Source: Paraburkholderia largidicola
GTDB taxonomy: Bacteria; Pseudomonadota; Gammaproteobacteria; Burkholderiales; Burkholderiaceae
Direction of reading: 5' to 3'
Length of the DNA: 64,000 nucleotides
NCBI RefSeq assembly: GCF_013426895.1
Contig: NZ_AP023174.1
Span: 868,001-932,000 of the forward strand
Shown: positions 28,436 through 37,039 of the stretch, piece after piece
How the letters are laid out: each line of letters starts with the position of its first letter
Position numbering within the stretch: position 1 is the first letter of the stretch
The notes under the pieces: generated by a model
What the model was told of the DNA's origin: nothing
Seen by the model: the letters and a program-made list of their open reading frames with translations, nothing else
Database searches by the model: none
Made by a program: the position numbers and the translations under genes

Positions 28436-29869
28436 ATGAGCGAGAACAACTCCGATAACGCCGGCACACCCGGCACACCATCTCCTTCGACGAGCCAATC
28501 CGGCGCAGCCGGGTCGCCATCGTCACCGGCCCCTTCATCGATTCCCTCGGGCGCTTCATTGGGCCCAACGCCTACGCCCACTCCCGCACGCGAAGCCAAA
28601 GAAGCGGCTTCCACCGATTCCCCCGAAAGCGCCTCCAACGTGACGCCCGAGAACGCCGCCGCCGCACAGCGACGCGACGCCGAGCAGGCGCGCACGAGCG
28701 CCGCGCAGGCTAGCGCGCAGCAGGAAGCAGCGGCGCGAGTGCAGTCGGTGGTGTCGAACGCGGAACGGGCGGCCGCCACGGCCGCGTCGGCGAGCGCGCC
28801 GGCCGCGGGCGCTGCGTCAGGCGCGACGGCCGGTGCAGCGGACGCTCCCGCGAAAACGCCGGCGGGCGGCGAGCCGGATGGCACGCTCGGCGCATCGGGC
28901 AAAAGCGGCACGCCGCCGCCGGGCTTCGGCTCGGCGCCGGACTTCAGCGCAACCAATCCGCCACCGGCAAGCGCCTATCCGCCGGGGCCACCTGCGTATC
29001 TGAAGCACAACGATTCGGCGTGGTCCGTGTTCGGACGGATCATCGCGGCGCGCGCGCGGCAGATTTTCGACCGCGCGGGCCGCAGGATCACGCAGCGCAC
29101 GTTGCGCATCGGCGTATCGGCGCGGATCTTTCACCCGGAGCCGGGCGCGAAGGGGCTGCGCGGCAAGACGCTGCAGTATCTGGAGGAGTCGATCGCGCAC
29201 TGGGTGATGTCGCGCGACGTACTGGTCTTCATGATTCCGACCGTCGGCCATCAGGGGATGCTGCACCCGAGCAACATCCGCCTGCGTGACTACGCCAAGC
29301 ATCTGGACGGTCTGCTGCTGCAAGGCGGCGCCGACGTGTCGCCGCAGTCGTACGCGGAGGTGGCGACGCGGCCCGAATGGCCCGGCGATCGCGTGCGAGA
29401 CATGTACGAGCTGGAACTGCTGCATGAGTTCATCGAGTCGGGCAAGCCCGTGCTCGGCGTGTGCCGCGGCTGTCAGCTGATCAACGTCGCGTTCGGCGGC
29501 ACGCTGTATCAGGACATCGCGACGGATGTGCCGACGGCGGGCATCCACGTCAACGAACACTACGACCAGCATCGTCACTCGATTCACTTCCCCGAAGGCT
29601 CGACGCTCGTCAACATGTTCCCGGGCCGGCGCGAGGCGATCGTCAACTCGATTCACCACCAGGCGGTCAACCAGCTGGGACGCGATCTGAACATCGAGGC
29701 GGTGTCCGGGACGGACGGCATCATCGAAGCCGTGCGCTACCGGCGCGCGCCGTTCGTGATGGGCGTGCAGTGGCACCCTGAGTTCCACCGGGCGGGCGGT
29801 CCCGAACTGCTCGATTGCACGCCGCTGCTCGACACGTTCCTGCGGGTCGCGCGCGAAACGCGTTTCTGA
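28436..29869 (+). CDS. class I glutamine amidotransferase, PuuD/peptidase C26-like, with long N-terminal tail
   Basis: A 477-residue protein. The C-terminal part (from about residue 205) is a gamma-glutamyl-gamma-aminobutyrate hydrolase-like GATase1 domain with nucleophile Cys343 in GVCRGCQLINV and His447/Glu449 in VQWHPEFH. Residues about 1-185 are low-complexity, rich in Ala, Ser, Pro, Thr and Gly, with no signal peptide; this tail is far longer than in PuuD. It may hydrolyse gamma-glutamylated amines, but no putrescine-catabolism genes are nearby. The start MSENNSDN (28436) was preferred over the opening at 28349, which adds an unlikely Cys/Arg-rich leader. Confidence 0.85.
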   Translation: MSENNSDNAGTPGTPSPSTSQSGAAGSPSSPAPSSIPSGASLGPTPTPTPAREAKEAASTDSPESASNVTPENAAAAQRRDAEQARTSAAQASAQQEAAARVQSVVSNAERAAATAASASAPAAGAASGATAGAADAPAKTPAGGEPDGTLGASGKSGTPPPGFGSAPDFSATNPPPASAYPPGPPAYLKHNDSAWSVFGRIIAARARQIFDRAGRRITQRTLRIGVSARIFHPEPGAKGLRGKTLQYLEESIAHWVMSRDVLVFMIPTVGHQGMLHPSNIRLRDYAKHLDGLLLQGGADVSPQSYAEVATRPEWPGDRVRDMYELELLHEFIESGKPVLGVCRGCQLINVAFGGTLYQDIATDVPTAGIHVNEHYDQHRHSIHFPEGSTLVNMFPGRREAIVNSIHHQAVNQLGRDLNIEAVSGTDGIIEAVRYRRAPFVMGVQWHPEFHRAGGPELLDCTPLLDTFLRVARETRF

Positions 29870-29888
29870 TTGCCGCGTGGTTGGATCG

Positions 29889-29924
29889 AACGCGAGCGGG
29901 CCGCTGAGGCTCGCTCGCGTTTTT
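29889..29924 (+). terminator. intrinsic terminator after the PuuD-like gene
   Basis: The stem acgcgagc pairs with gctcgcgt across a short loop, and a run of five T follows. It lies 20 bases after the stop of the amidotransferase gene. Confidence 0.75.
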
Positions 29925-30132
29925 CACTTCTACTCGCTGCGTGTCGCGGCGCCTGGTTGCAAACGCATTTGCTTGAGAAACAACGAGCGTTTTTACGATG
30001 TTTTGCGATTGCGCATCGTATTGCTTAGTTGTCCGTTCATCTCGATTTAAAGTCCTGTCACGGCGCGTCAGAAAGGGCAGATTCCGCGCGATAATCCGAG
30101 GCTGTTTCCGGATACGCATGGAGTATCGACGT

Positions 30133-30876
30133 ATGAAGTACCCCCTCGATCTGCGCCGCATGGCCTCACTCACGCTTGCTTGTGCGCTCATGCATGGCGG
30201 CGTCGCGCTGGCGGCCAGCAAGTCGGCGGCAGGAGCGGGCGTCGTGAGCGCGGGCGCGGCGAAAGTCGCATCAGCCGACGCGCCGGACACCCAAAGCGAT
30301 GCAGGTTCCGCCGAGGATATGGCCAGCGCACCCGGCCTCGACCCGAATGCCGACACAGGTGGCAGCGTACAAGGCGATGTCGCCGATCTGATGCAACTGA
30401 TCCACGACGGTGGGCTGACGGAAATGCGCACCACGTACAACGGCGGTTATGGCGCTTCGCTGTTCTTCCACGCGCAGAGCATGACCTATTACGTCGCGCT
30501 GTTTCAGGAGAAGCATTTCTGGCGCGTCATCAGGACGTCCGACCAGGGGCGTGCTGAATCGATCTATGCGGGCTTCGCGCGGCAAACGGCGCAACTCGCG
30601 GACGTCGAGATCCGCCGCACGCAGTTGCAGGCGCAGAAGGCGTCGATCGAGCGGGTGATCGGCGAATCACAGGCGCGCGCGCAGCGGCTGCAGGCGGATA
30701 TCGAAGTGGCACGTGCCCAGGAAGCGAAGGTCGCCGACTATCAGCGGCAAACGCAGGACGAAACGCTCGCCTTGCGTGACGAGAAGGACAAGGCACAGGC
30801 GCAATTGCGTCAGTTGCAGCAGCAGGTGCTGCAGTTGCAGCGTCAGGCGGAGGCTGGGCTGCCGGGGAACCGATGA
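30133..30876 (+). CDS. exported coiled-coil protein, DUF2968-like
   Basis: A 247-residue protein with a signal peptide (about residues 1-28, ending VALAA). A low-complexity Ala/Ser segment follows. A compact domain contains DLMQLIHDGGLTEMRTTYN and MTYYVALFQEKHFWRVIRT, which I associate with DUF2968 of Burkholderiaceae. A long coiled coil (about residues 155-240, rich in Gln, Glu and Arg) ends the protein. Function is unknown; a periplasmic or envelope role is inferred from the signal peptide. The ATG at 30133 was chosen because it starts the signal peptide. A terminator follows at 30948. Confidence 0.8.
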   Translation: MKYPLDLRRMASLTLACALMHGGVALAASKSAAGAGVVSAGAAKVASADAPDTQSDAGSAEDMASAPGLDPNADTGGSVQGDVADLMQLIHDGGLTEMRTTYNGGYGASLFFHAQSMTYYVALFQEKHFWRVIRTSDQGRAESIYAGFARQTAQLADVEIRRTQLQAQKASIERVIGESQARAQRLQADIEVARAQEAKVADYQRQTQDETLALRDEKDKAQAQLRQLQQQVLQLQRQAEAGLPGNR

Positions 30877-30947
30877 CGGGGTTTGCTGCGTGGAAACTGC
30901 ACGGCCTCGCGGCAGTGAAACGCAGTGGTGGTTGTGCGTGAATGAGC

Positions 30948-30988
30948 AAAGGGCTGAGTCCGGAATTCGTTGGACTCAGCCCTTTTTG
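30948..30988 (+). terminator. intrinsic terminator between convergent genes
   Basis: The stem aaagggctgagtcc pairs with ggactcagccctttt across a 10-base loop and ends in a T-run. It serves the DUF2968-like gene on the plus strand. The A-rich left side may also let it work for the convergent gene ending at 31025. Confidence 0.85.
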
Positions 30989-31024
30989 TTTAAGGCTGGT
31001 TTGGATTCGCTGCCGCTCGCGGAG

Positions 31025-32179
31025 TTACTTCGAAAAGCTATCGGGGATCTCGGTGACCCGCCGCTGCGACATGTGGTTCATCCACTCTGTGCTGTTGGTT
31101 TTGACGCGGTCCTGGCGGATCGTGCTCGGTGCGATGTCCCGCACATGCGTGCCCGCCGACATCGTGACGGAATCGTAGTCGCCACTGAGGCGCGCCGACG
31201 GCGCGAGAGGCGAATAGTCGCCTGCGACAGACGGCAAGTGGCGAGCGCGATGTCCCGTCGAAAGCGGTGCTTCCGATGATGCTCGCAAAGCGTGACGCGA
31301 CGCGACGTCCAGCGCGCGGGCCACCGCGTGTGGAACGCGACGCGCGCTCGTACTGGCAAGGTCGTTGCGCTCGCGCTTCGTCGAGCGGGCTTTGCGCATA
31401 TCTCGCGCAGCGTTATCGATGGTGGATGGCTTGGCGCTCTTCGGCGGGACGCTTGCGTATGCATCGACAGTGCGCGGAGCGACGGGCGACGCGCGCTCCG
31501 TGGTGATCCGTGAAGCGGAAGCCGCGCTGGTCTCCGTCGATGCGGGCTCAGTAAGCTTGGATGAAACATGTCCGGCGTCACTGCCCGACGTGTTAATCAC
31601 TCGGCTCCCGTCCGGTTTGCGCGCCGTCAGATCACTGCGCGCGCGATTCCACGCAAGGGGCGCATCGGCAGGGCGTTCGATATTGCCAGAACGGCTGCGC
31701 ACGGTTCCTGCCTGATTCGCAGCGGGGTTGAGCGTCACTTCGGGCGCGGCGGCGAGCGTCGGCGACGCAGGCTGTCGCGGGTGGCTCGCCATCAGCCACG
31801 CAATCGCGGCTACGCCGCCGATCGCACATGCACTGCCCGCAAGCATGTTCCATTGCCGGCTCTCACGAATCGGCGAGTGCGTCGGATGACGCATGTCCAA
31901 TGAAATCGTGCTGGGCGTGGCAGCATCCGGTGTGGCCGTCATGGCGGATTGCTGTCGCAGACTTTGTGGATCCCAGCGGCACATCGTACGAATGGCGTCC
32001 GCGCTCAGGCAGAACGTGCGCAGCATGGCGGCGTACAGCGCCTTCAGTTCCGTGCGAAAACTCACGTTGGGCGGCAGCAGCGACCATTCGCGGCCGAGAG
32101 AGCGCGACACCAGCTCAAGAGGGCGGAGGCGCGGCATTCTGATTTCGCCGACTACTAATGTGAGTGGGGGTGTCGACAC
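31025..32179 (-). CDS. membrane-anchored protein of unknown function
   Basis: I do not recognise this 384-residue protein. The N-terminal 70 residues (PRLRPLELVSRSLGREWSLL) look like a small cytoplasmic helical domain. One hydrophobic segment (MLAGSACAIGGVAAIAWLMA, about residues 110-130) predicts a single membrane span. The remaining 250 residues are Ser/Thr/Arg/Ala-rich and probably disordered in the periplasm. The GTG at 32179 has a GAGGCGAAG ribosome site; the ATG at 32137 has none, so GTG is preferred. The layout is reminiscent of anti-sigma or envelope-tethering proteins, but nothing proves this. Confidence 0.6.
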   Translation of the reverse strand: MSTPPLTLVVGEIRMPRLRPLELVSRSLGREWSLLPPNVSFRTELKALYAAMLRTFCLSADAIRTMCRWDPQSLRQQSAMTATPDAATPSTISLDMRHPTHSPIRESRQWNMLAGSACAIGGVAAIAWLMASHPRQPASPTLAAAPEVTLNPAANQAGTVRSRSGNIERPADAPLAWNRARSDLTARKPDGSRVINTSGSDAGHVSSKLTEPASTETSAASASRITTERASPVAPRTVDAYASVPPKSAKPSTIDNAARDMRKARSTKRERNDLASTSARRVPHAVARALDVASRHALRASSEAPLSTGHRARHLPSVAGDYSPLAPSARLSGDYDSVTMSAGTHVRDIAPSTIRQDRVKTNSTEWMNHMSQRRVTEIPDSFSK

Positions 32180-32343
32180 GGCTTCGCCTCGTTGTTGTTC
32201 GCGATTTTTTAGCCTCGAAGCGGCAGACAACAGCAGACGAGAACGCGGCGCATGTCCACGGTGCCGTCGAGGCGTTGGGTCGCGGTATGTTGGCAGGCAA
32301 AGTGCCAATCAGACATCAGATCAATCTGAAATAGTTAGTTATC

Positions 32344-32901
32344 TTAATAATCTGTCGATTCGCGGTTCAGGCGATAGACATACCGCAACGCCGTGATGTC
32401 GACGCCACCCATCTGATCGGGCTCGGCGCCCGAAAACTGCCAGCCTTGCCGTTCATAGAACGCGATCGCGGGCGCATTGCCTTCCAGCACATACAGATAC
32501 AGTTGCGCCTCGCCATGCTCGCGCGCCCAGTCCTGCGCGGCACGCATCAGCAGCTTGCCCGCGCCGATTCCCTGGTGCGCGGGCAGCGCGTGCAGATTGT
32601 CGAGCAGCACGCCCCACGGCGAATCCGGCTGGCGTTCGACGCACACGAAGCCGACCGGCTCGCCCGCACGCTCCGCGACCAGCACGATGCGTCGTTCGGC
32701 GCCGGGCGCCGACATCCGCGCGCGCCAGTACGACGCCCGCTCCTGCGTGACTTCGCCGTCGAGAAATGCATCCGGCAGCAGCCCGCGATAGGTCGCCTGC
32801 CAGCTCGCGCTATGGATGGCGGCGATGAGATCGGCGTCGGCCTCGGTCGCGGGGCGCAGCGTGAGGGACGAAAGAGCGGGCAGCGAAGCGGAATCGGACA
32901 T
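32344..32901 (-). CDS. GNAT-family N-acetyltransferase
   Basis: A 185-residue GNAT protein with the acetyl-CoA pyrophosphate-binding motif ALPAHQGIGAGKLLM and the later YLYVLEGNAPAIAFYERQGW, followed by a C-terminal RYVYRL. It would transfer an acetyl group to an amine of an unknown small molecule or protein. The start MSDSASLPAL (32901) begins just before the first strand; the opening to 33084 is not family-like. It appears monocistronic. Confidence 0.88.
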   Translation of the reverse strand: MSDSASLPALSSLTLRPATEADADLIAAIHSASWQATYRGLLPDAFLDGEVTQERASYWRARMSAPGAERRIVLVAERAGEPVGFVCVERQPDSPWGVLLDNLHALPAHQGIGAGKLLMRAAQDWAREHGEAQLYLYVLEGNAPAIAFYERQGWQFSGAEPDQMGGVDITALRYVYRLNRESTDY

Positions 32902-33326
32902 TGCGGCGGTGGTGCGCGGTAGAAAGGAACGGGTCGGCCGTTGGCAGGCGGCAAAAGAGTCACAGAGAGTCACGATACGGCGCATGTCGCCCGGCGTCAC
33001 CCTGGCGCGACTTGCCGGGAGAAAACCGCATCGGAAGAATTTTCTTGGAAGAGCGCGATTGTAAGCAGATTGTATTAAATGCACGTCGTTCGGAGTAACG
33101 TTATTATCACGTCAGGCACATGTTGTAAGCGAAATATCACGTTTACCCTGATATCTCGACAGCATTTGCCGCATGAGAATACCGCGCCCACGCAACGCGC
33201 CGCGCCCTGACGGGTGCAGACGCAACCCGGCCCAGCCGGACCGGGCATCCGCGCCGTTTTCGCGGATCGTTTGAACTGCCCAACGCTGTCTGTTCCTGCA
33301 GACAGCGGGCTCATTTCGAGAAGGTC

Positions 33327-34628
33327 ATGGCAACTGCATCCCATGCTCATGTAGCGACGGACGAATCCAAGGTCCGCACCGTATTCCGCGTCGTCAGCGG
33401 CAACTTCCTGGAAATGTACGACTTCATGGTCTACGGCTATTACGCCGCGGCCATTGCGAAGACGTATTTTCCGAGCGGCAATGAGTTCGCATCGCTGATG
33501 CTGTCGTTGTCGGTGTTCGGCGCAGGCTTCCTGATGCGTCCGCTCGGCGCGATCGTGCTCGGCGCGTACATCGACCATCATGGCCGCCGCAAGGGCCTGA
33601 TCCTGACGCTCGCGCTGATGGCGCTCGGCACGTTGACGGTCGCCGCGATTCCCGGCTACGCGACGATCGGCGTGCTCGCGCCCGTGCTCGTGCTGCTCGG
33701 GCGCTTGCTGCAAGGCTTCTCGGCCGGCGTGGAGCTGGGCGGCGTGTCGGTCTATCTGTCGGAGATCGCGACGAAGGGCAACAAGGGCTTCTATTGCTCG
33801 TGGCAATCGGGCAGCCAGCAGGTAGCCGTCGTGTTCGCCGCGCTGATCGGCGTGATCCTGAACCGCATGCTGCCCGCCGACCAGATGACGTCCTGGGGCT
33901 GGCGCGTGCCGTTCCTGATCGGCTGTCTGATCGTGCCGTTCCTGTTCATCATCCGCCGTTCGCTGAAGGAGACGGACGAGTTCCTCGCGAAGAAGCACCG
34001 TCCGTCGGTCAGCGAGATTTTCGCGTCGATGCTGCAGAACTGGGGCGTCGTGCTCGGCGGCATGGGCATGGTCATCATGACGACGGTGTCGTTCTACATG
34101 ATCACCGCGTACACGCCGACCTTCGGCAAGGAAGTCCTGAAACTGTCGTCGATCGACACGCTGATCGTGACCGTCTGCATCGGCGTATCGAACCTGGTCT
34201 GGCTACCCGTGTCGGGCGCGATCTCGGACCGCATCGGCCGCCGTCCCGTGCTGCTGACGTTTACGATCCTCACGATCCTGACGTCGTATCCCGCTGTGCA
34301 ATGGCTCGTCGCCGATCCGTCGTTCGCGCGCCTCTTGATGGTCGAACTGTGGCTGTCGTTCCTGTACGGCTGCTACAACGGCGGCATGGTCGTCGCGCTG
34401 ACGGAAGTGATGCCGGCGGACGTGCGCACGGCTGGCTTCTCGCTGGCGTACAGCCTCGCGACGACGATCGGCGGCTTTACGCCTGCTATCGCGACCTATC
34501 TGATCCACTCGACGGGCAACAAGGCGGCGCCCGGCCTGTGGATGAGCGTTGCGGCCGTCTGCGGCCTGATCGCGACGCTCGTGCTGTATCGCACGCCGGA
34601 AGCGCGCAACCAGTATCGGACGGCGTAA
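33327..34628 (+). CDS. MFS transporter, metabolite:H+ symporter type (citrate/tricarboxylate-like)
   Basis: A 433-residue protein with about 12 membrane segments. It belongs by eye to the metabolite:H+ symporter branch of the major facilitator superfamily: [16 protein letters not shown] near the N-terminus, [21 protein letters not shown] between segments 2 and 3, [15 protein letters not shown] and [11 protein letters not shown]. The first of these resembles citrate and tricarballylate carriers (CitA/TcuC-like). The substrate is probably a di- or tricarboxylate, but this is inferred. It is followed by a strong terminator and stands alone. Confidence 0.88.
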   Translation: MATASHAHVATDESKVRTVFRVVSGNFLEMYDFMVYGYYAAAIAKTYFPSGNEFASLMLSLSVFGAGFLMRPLGAIVLGAYIDHHGRRKGLILTLALMALGTLTVAAIPGYATIGVLAPVLVLLGRLLQGFSAGVELGGVSVYLSEIATKGNKGFYCSWQSGSQQVAVVFAALIGVILNRMLPADQMTSWGWRVPFLIGCLIVPFLFIIRRSLKETDEFLAKKHRPSVSEIFASMLQNWGVVLGGMGMVIMTTVSFYMITAYTPTFGKEVLKLSSIDTLIVTVCIGVSNLVWLPVSGAISDRIGRRPVLLTFTILTILTSYPAVQWLVADPSFARLLMVELWLSFLYGCYNGGMVVALTEVMPADVRTAGFSLAYSLATTIGGFTPAIATYLIHSTGNKAAPGLWMSVAAVCGLIATLVLYRTPEARNQYRTA

Positions 34629-34650
34629 GCGTTCGTCGCACCCGCCAAAC

Positions 34651-34684
34651 AAAAACCCCCGCACGCGTGCGGGGGTTTTTGTTT
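34651..34684. terminator. bidirectional intrinsic terminator
   Basis: A perfect stem, aaaaacccccgcac pairing with gtgcgggggttttt, lies between the convergent transporter and TPR genes. It has A- and T-runs on both sides, so it can work in both directions. Confidence 0.93.
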
Positions 34685-34714
34685 CAGCGTCTGCTTTGGC
34701 GAAGCCTCGATCGT

Positions 34715-36562
34715 TCAACTGCGTAATGCCGCCGCCACCTCTTCGACGACTTCCGTCCACGCGCCGGGCCGCGGCTGCCGCACGAGCCGCGCGGACGGAT
34801 ACCACGGGCTCCGCGTATCGCGCGTGAACCAGCGCCAGTCGGCGGCGAACGGCAGCATCAGCCAGAGCGGCTTGCCGAGCGCACCCGCCAGGTGGGCGAT
34901 GGCCGTGTCGACCGACACCACGCCGTCGAGCCGCTCGATGATCGCCGCCGTGTCCGCAAAGTCGCGGATGCGCTTGTCGAAGCGATGAATGTGCTTCGCG
35001 TTCGGATGTGCATCGAGCGCGGCGCGCTCGTCGTCGCTGAGCGAGGGCTGCAGCACGATCCAGTCGATGCCGTCGAGCGCGAACAGCGGTTCGAGTGCGG
35101 CCAGCGGCAGCGAGCGGTTTTCCTGACGCTGCGCGCGTCCCGACCACGCGAGACCGATCTTGCGTTTGGCCTGCCCACCGAGCGAGCCGCGCCAGGCGCG
35201 GCGCGAGGCGGCCGGCGCATTCAGATACGGCGTGCGCGCCTGAATCGTCTCCAGTTCGGTGCCGAGCGCGAGCGGCAAGCTCAACAGCGGGCATTGCAGA
35301 TCGGCGCGAGGCCGCGGCGCGCCCTGCGCGATCAGCGTCACGCGCCATTGCTGCGCCGTCGGTTCGAGCAGCGACAGCAGCTGGGGCTGCACTTCGAGCA
35401 CGACACGCCCGGCGCGCTGCGCCACCCGTTCGACGAAGCGCACGAATTGCAGCGTGTCGCCGAAACCCTGTTCGGCGTGCACGAGCAGCGTGCGTCCGGT
35501 AATCGGCTCGCCGTTCCAGCGCGGCAGAGGTGTCGCGTCAGGCGGCAACGCCGTGTTTTCCAGCCGCCATTCGTATTCGGGCAGACCGCGCTTGAAATCG
35601 CCGAGCGTGAGCAGCGTGACGCCGCGATTGGTGTGCGCTATCGCCAGATCGGGCCGTAGACGCAGCGCCTGCTCGAAAGCGCGCAAGGCGGCGTCATATG
35701 AGCCGAGCGCGTGATGCGCGGCGCCGAGGCTCAGCCACGCCAGCGCGAAGTTCGGGTCCAGACCGACGGCGAGTTCGAAGCGTGGCCACGCTTCTTCGTG
35801 GCGGCCGAGCGAGGCAAGCGCGTTGCCCAGCCCGAACAGTGCGGGTGGCAGGTTCGCCTGCAGCGCGAGAACGGCTTCGAACTCGGCGACGGCTTCGTGA
35901 TGCTGTCCCGTCGCGTCGAGCGTATTGCCCAGGTTGAAGCGCGCGGCCACGAAGCGCGGCTCGATCCTGAGCGCCGCGCGGAAATGCGCGATCGCCTCGG
36001 TGGCCGAGCCGAGCGCATTGAGCGCCATGCCGATGTTGTTGTGCGCACCCGCATGGCGGGGCCGCAGTTCGAGCGCGCGCCTGAACGAATCGACGGCTTC
36101 GCGGTGCTGGCCGAGCGCATGCAGCGCATTGCCGAGATTGACGTGCGACGACGCGTCCATCGGCTGCAGGCGCAGCGATTTCTGGAACGCGTCGACGGCA
36201 TCTTCGTGGCGCCCGGCGAGCGCGTACGCATTGCCGAGGTTGTAATGCGCCATCGGAAACGTCGGCGCGAGCGTCAGCGCATTGCGAAAGCGTTCGATTG
36301 CCTGGTCGAGCCGGCCGAGCGCTTTCAGTGCGTTGCCGAGGTTCAGTTGCAGCGCGGCGTCCTGCGGGCGCAAGTCCGCGGCGCGGCGCACGAGGTCGGC
36401 CGCTTCTTCGTGCTGGCCTTGCTGGTGGCGCAGCACGCCAAGCAGATGCAGCGCATCGACGTGGACGGGATCGAGTTCGAGCGTGGCGCGATAGTCGCGC
36501 TCGGCGTCGTCGAGGCGTCCGTCGCGATGCGCGCTGTAGGCGCGGTCGAAAACAGGGTGCAT
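34715..36562 (-). CDS. TPR protein with glycosyltransferase-9-like C-terminal domain
   Basis: A 615-residue protein. The N-terminal 330 residues are about nine tetratricopeptide repeats with recurring LNLGNAL, HYNLGNAYALAGRHEDAV and HVNLGNALHALGQ. The C-terminal part contains LLVHAEQGFGDTLQFVRFV, IGLAWSGR and VSVDTAIAHLAGALGKPLW, as in heptosyltransferase-type glycosyltransferases and related TPR-GT proteins. It may glycosylate a protein or lipid partner held by the repeats. The ATG at 36562 was chosen over 36598; neither has a strong ribosome site, so the start is uncertain by 12 codons. Confidence 0.85.
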   Translation of the reverse strand: MHPVFDRAYSAHRDGRLDDAERDYRATLELDPVHVDALHLLGVLRHQQGQHEEAADLVRRAADLRPQDAALQLNLGNALKALGRLDQAIERFRNALTLAPTFPMAHYNLGNAYALAGRHEDAVDAFQKSLRLQPMDASSHVNLGNALHALGQHREAVDSFRRALELRPRHAGAHNNIGMALNALGSATEAIAHFRAALRIEPRFVAARFNLGNTLDATGQHHEAVAEFEAVLALQANLPPALFGLGNALASLGRHEEAWPRFELAVGLDPNFALAWLSLGAAHHALGSYDAALRAFEQALRLRPDLAIAHTNRGVTLLTLGDFKRGLPEYEWRLENTALPPDATPLPRWNGEPITGRTLLVHAEQGFGDTLQFVRFVERVAQRAGRVVLEVQPQLLSLLEPTAQQWRVTLIAQGAPRPRADLQCPLLSLPLALGTELETIQARTPYLNAPAASRRAWRGSLGGQAKRKIGLAWSGRAQRQENRSLPLAALEPLFALDGIDWIVLQPSLSDDERAALDAHPNAKHIHRFDKRIRDFADTAAIIERLDGVVSVDTAIAHLAGALGKPLWLMLPFAADWRWFTRDTRSPWYPSARLVRQPRPGAWTEVVEEVAAALRS

Positions 36563-36652
36563 GACGCAGGCGAGGGTGTGATGCAGGAAAACCCGCATTT
36601 TCCCACACTCGGCGCACGCCCCCCGACTTGACGCGGAGAGTGTTGCTCAATA

Positions 36653-36676
36653 ACATATGAACATCTGTTCAAATGT
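36653..36676. promoter_or_regulatory. ArsR/SmtB-type operator
   Basis: A near-perfect inverted repeat with 11-base arms and a 2-base centre. The left arm acatatgaaca and the reverse complement of the right arm (acatttgaaca) differ at one position. Its form (ATATGAACA..TGTTCAAAT) matches the operators of metal-sensing ArsR/SmtB repressors. It lies 18 bases before the ATG of the regulator gene, where a bound repressor would block transcription of both regulator and exporter. Confidence 0.8.
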
Positions 36677-36694
36677 ATGTATCGACGACCCTCC

Positions 36695-37039
36695 ATGTCT
36701 ACCGCGCTCTCTCTGAATGCCGACGACCGCGTCGTGCAGATCGCCGATCTGTTCCGCCTGCTTGGCGACCCGACGCGCCTGCGCATCGTGCTCGCGTGTG
36801 TCGACGAGCGGCGCGCGGTGGGCGCGATCGCCGAATCGCTGAATCTGTCGCCTTCGCTCGTGAGCCACCATCTGCGGTTGCTGCGGGCGGCGCGCATCGT
36901 GCGCGCGGAGCGGCAGGGCAAGCAGGTTTTCTACGTCGCCGCCGACGGCCACATCAGCGGCATGCTGACCGACATGCTCGAGCACGTCGCCGAACCCGTC
37001 AGCGAATCCGCCGCCGACCTCACGCAGGATCACGCATGA
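36695..37039 (+). CDS. ArsR/SmtB-family metal-responsive repressor
   Basis: A 114-residue winged-helix protein: FRLLGDPTRLRIVLACV (helices before the DNA reader), IAESLNLSPSLVSHHLRLLRAA (recognition helix) and GKQVFYVAADGH (wing). A His and acidic residues in the last helix (ADGHISGMLTDMLEHV) could bind metal at the dimer interface. It should repress its own operon at the palindrome upstream and release on metal binding. Its stop overlaps the exporter ATG (ATGA). The start MSTALSLN was chosen because the opening 18 bases earlier runs closer to the operator. Confidence 0.9.
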   Translation: MSTALSLNADDRVVQIADLFRLLGDPTRLRIVLACVDERRAVGAIAESLNLSPSLVSHHLRLLRAARIVRAERQGKQVFYVAADGHISGMLTDMLEHVAEPVSESAADLTQDHA

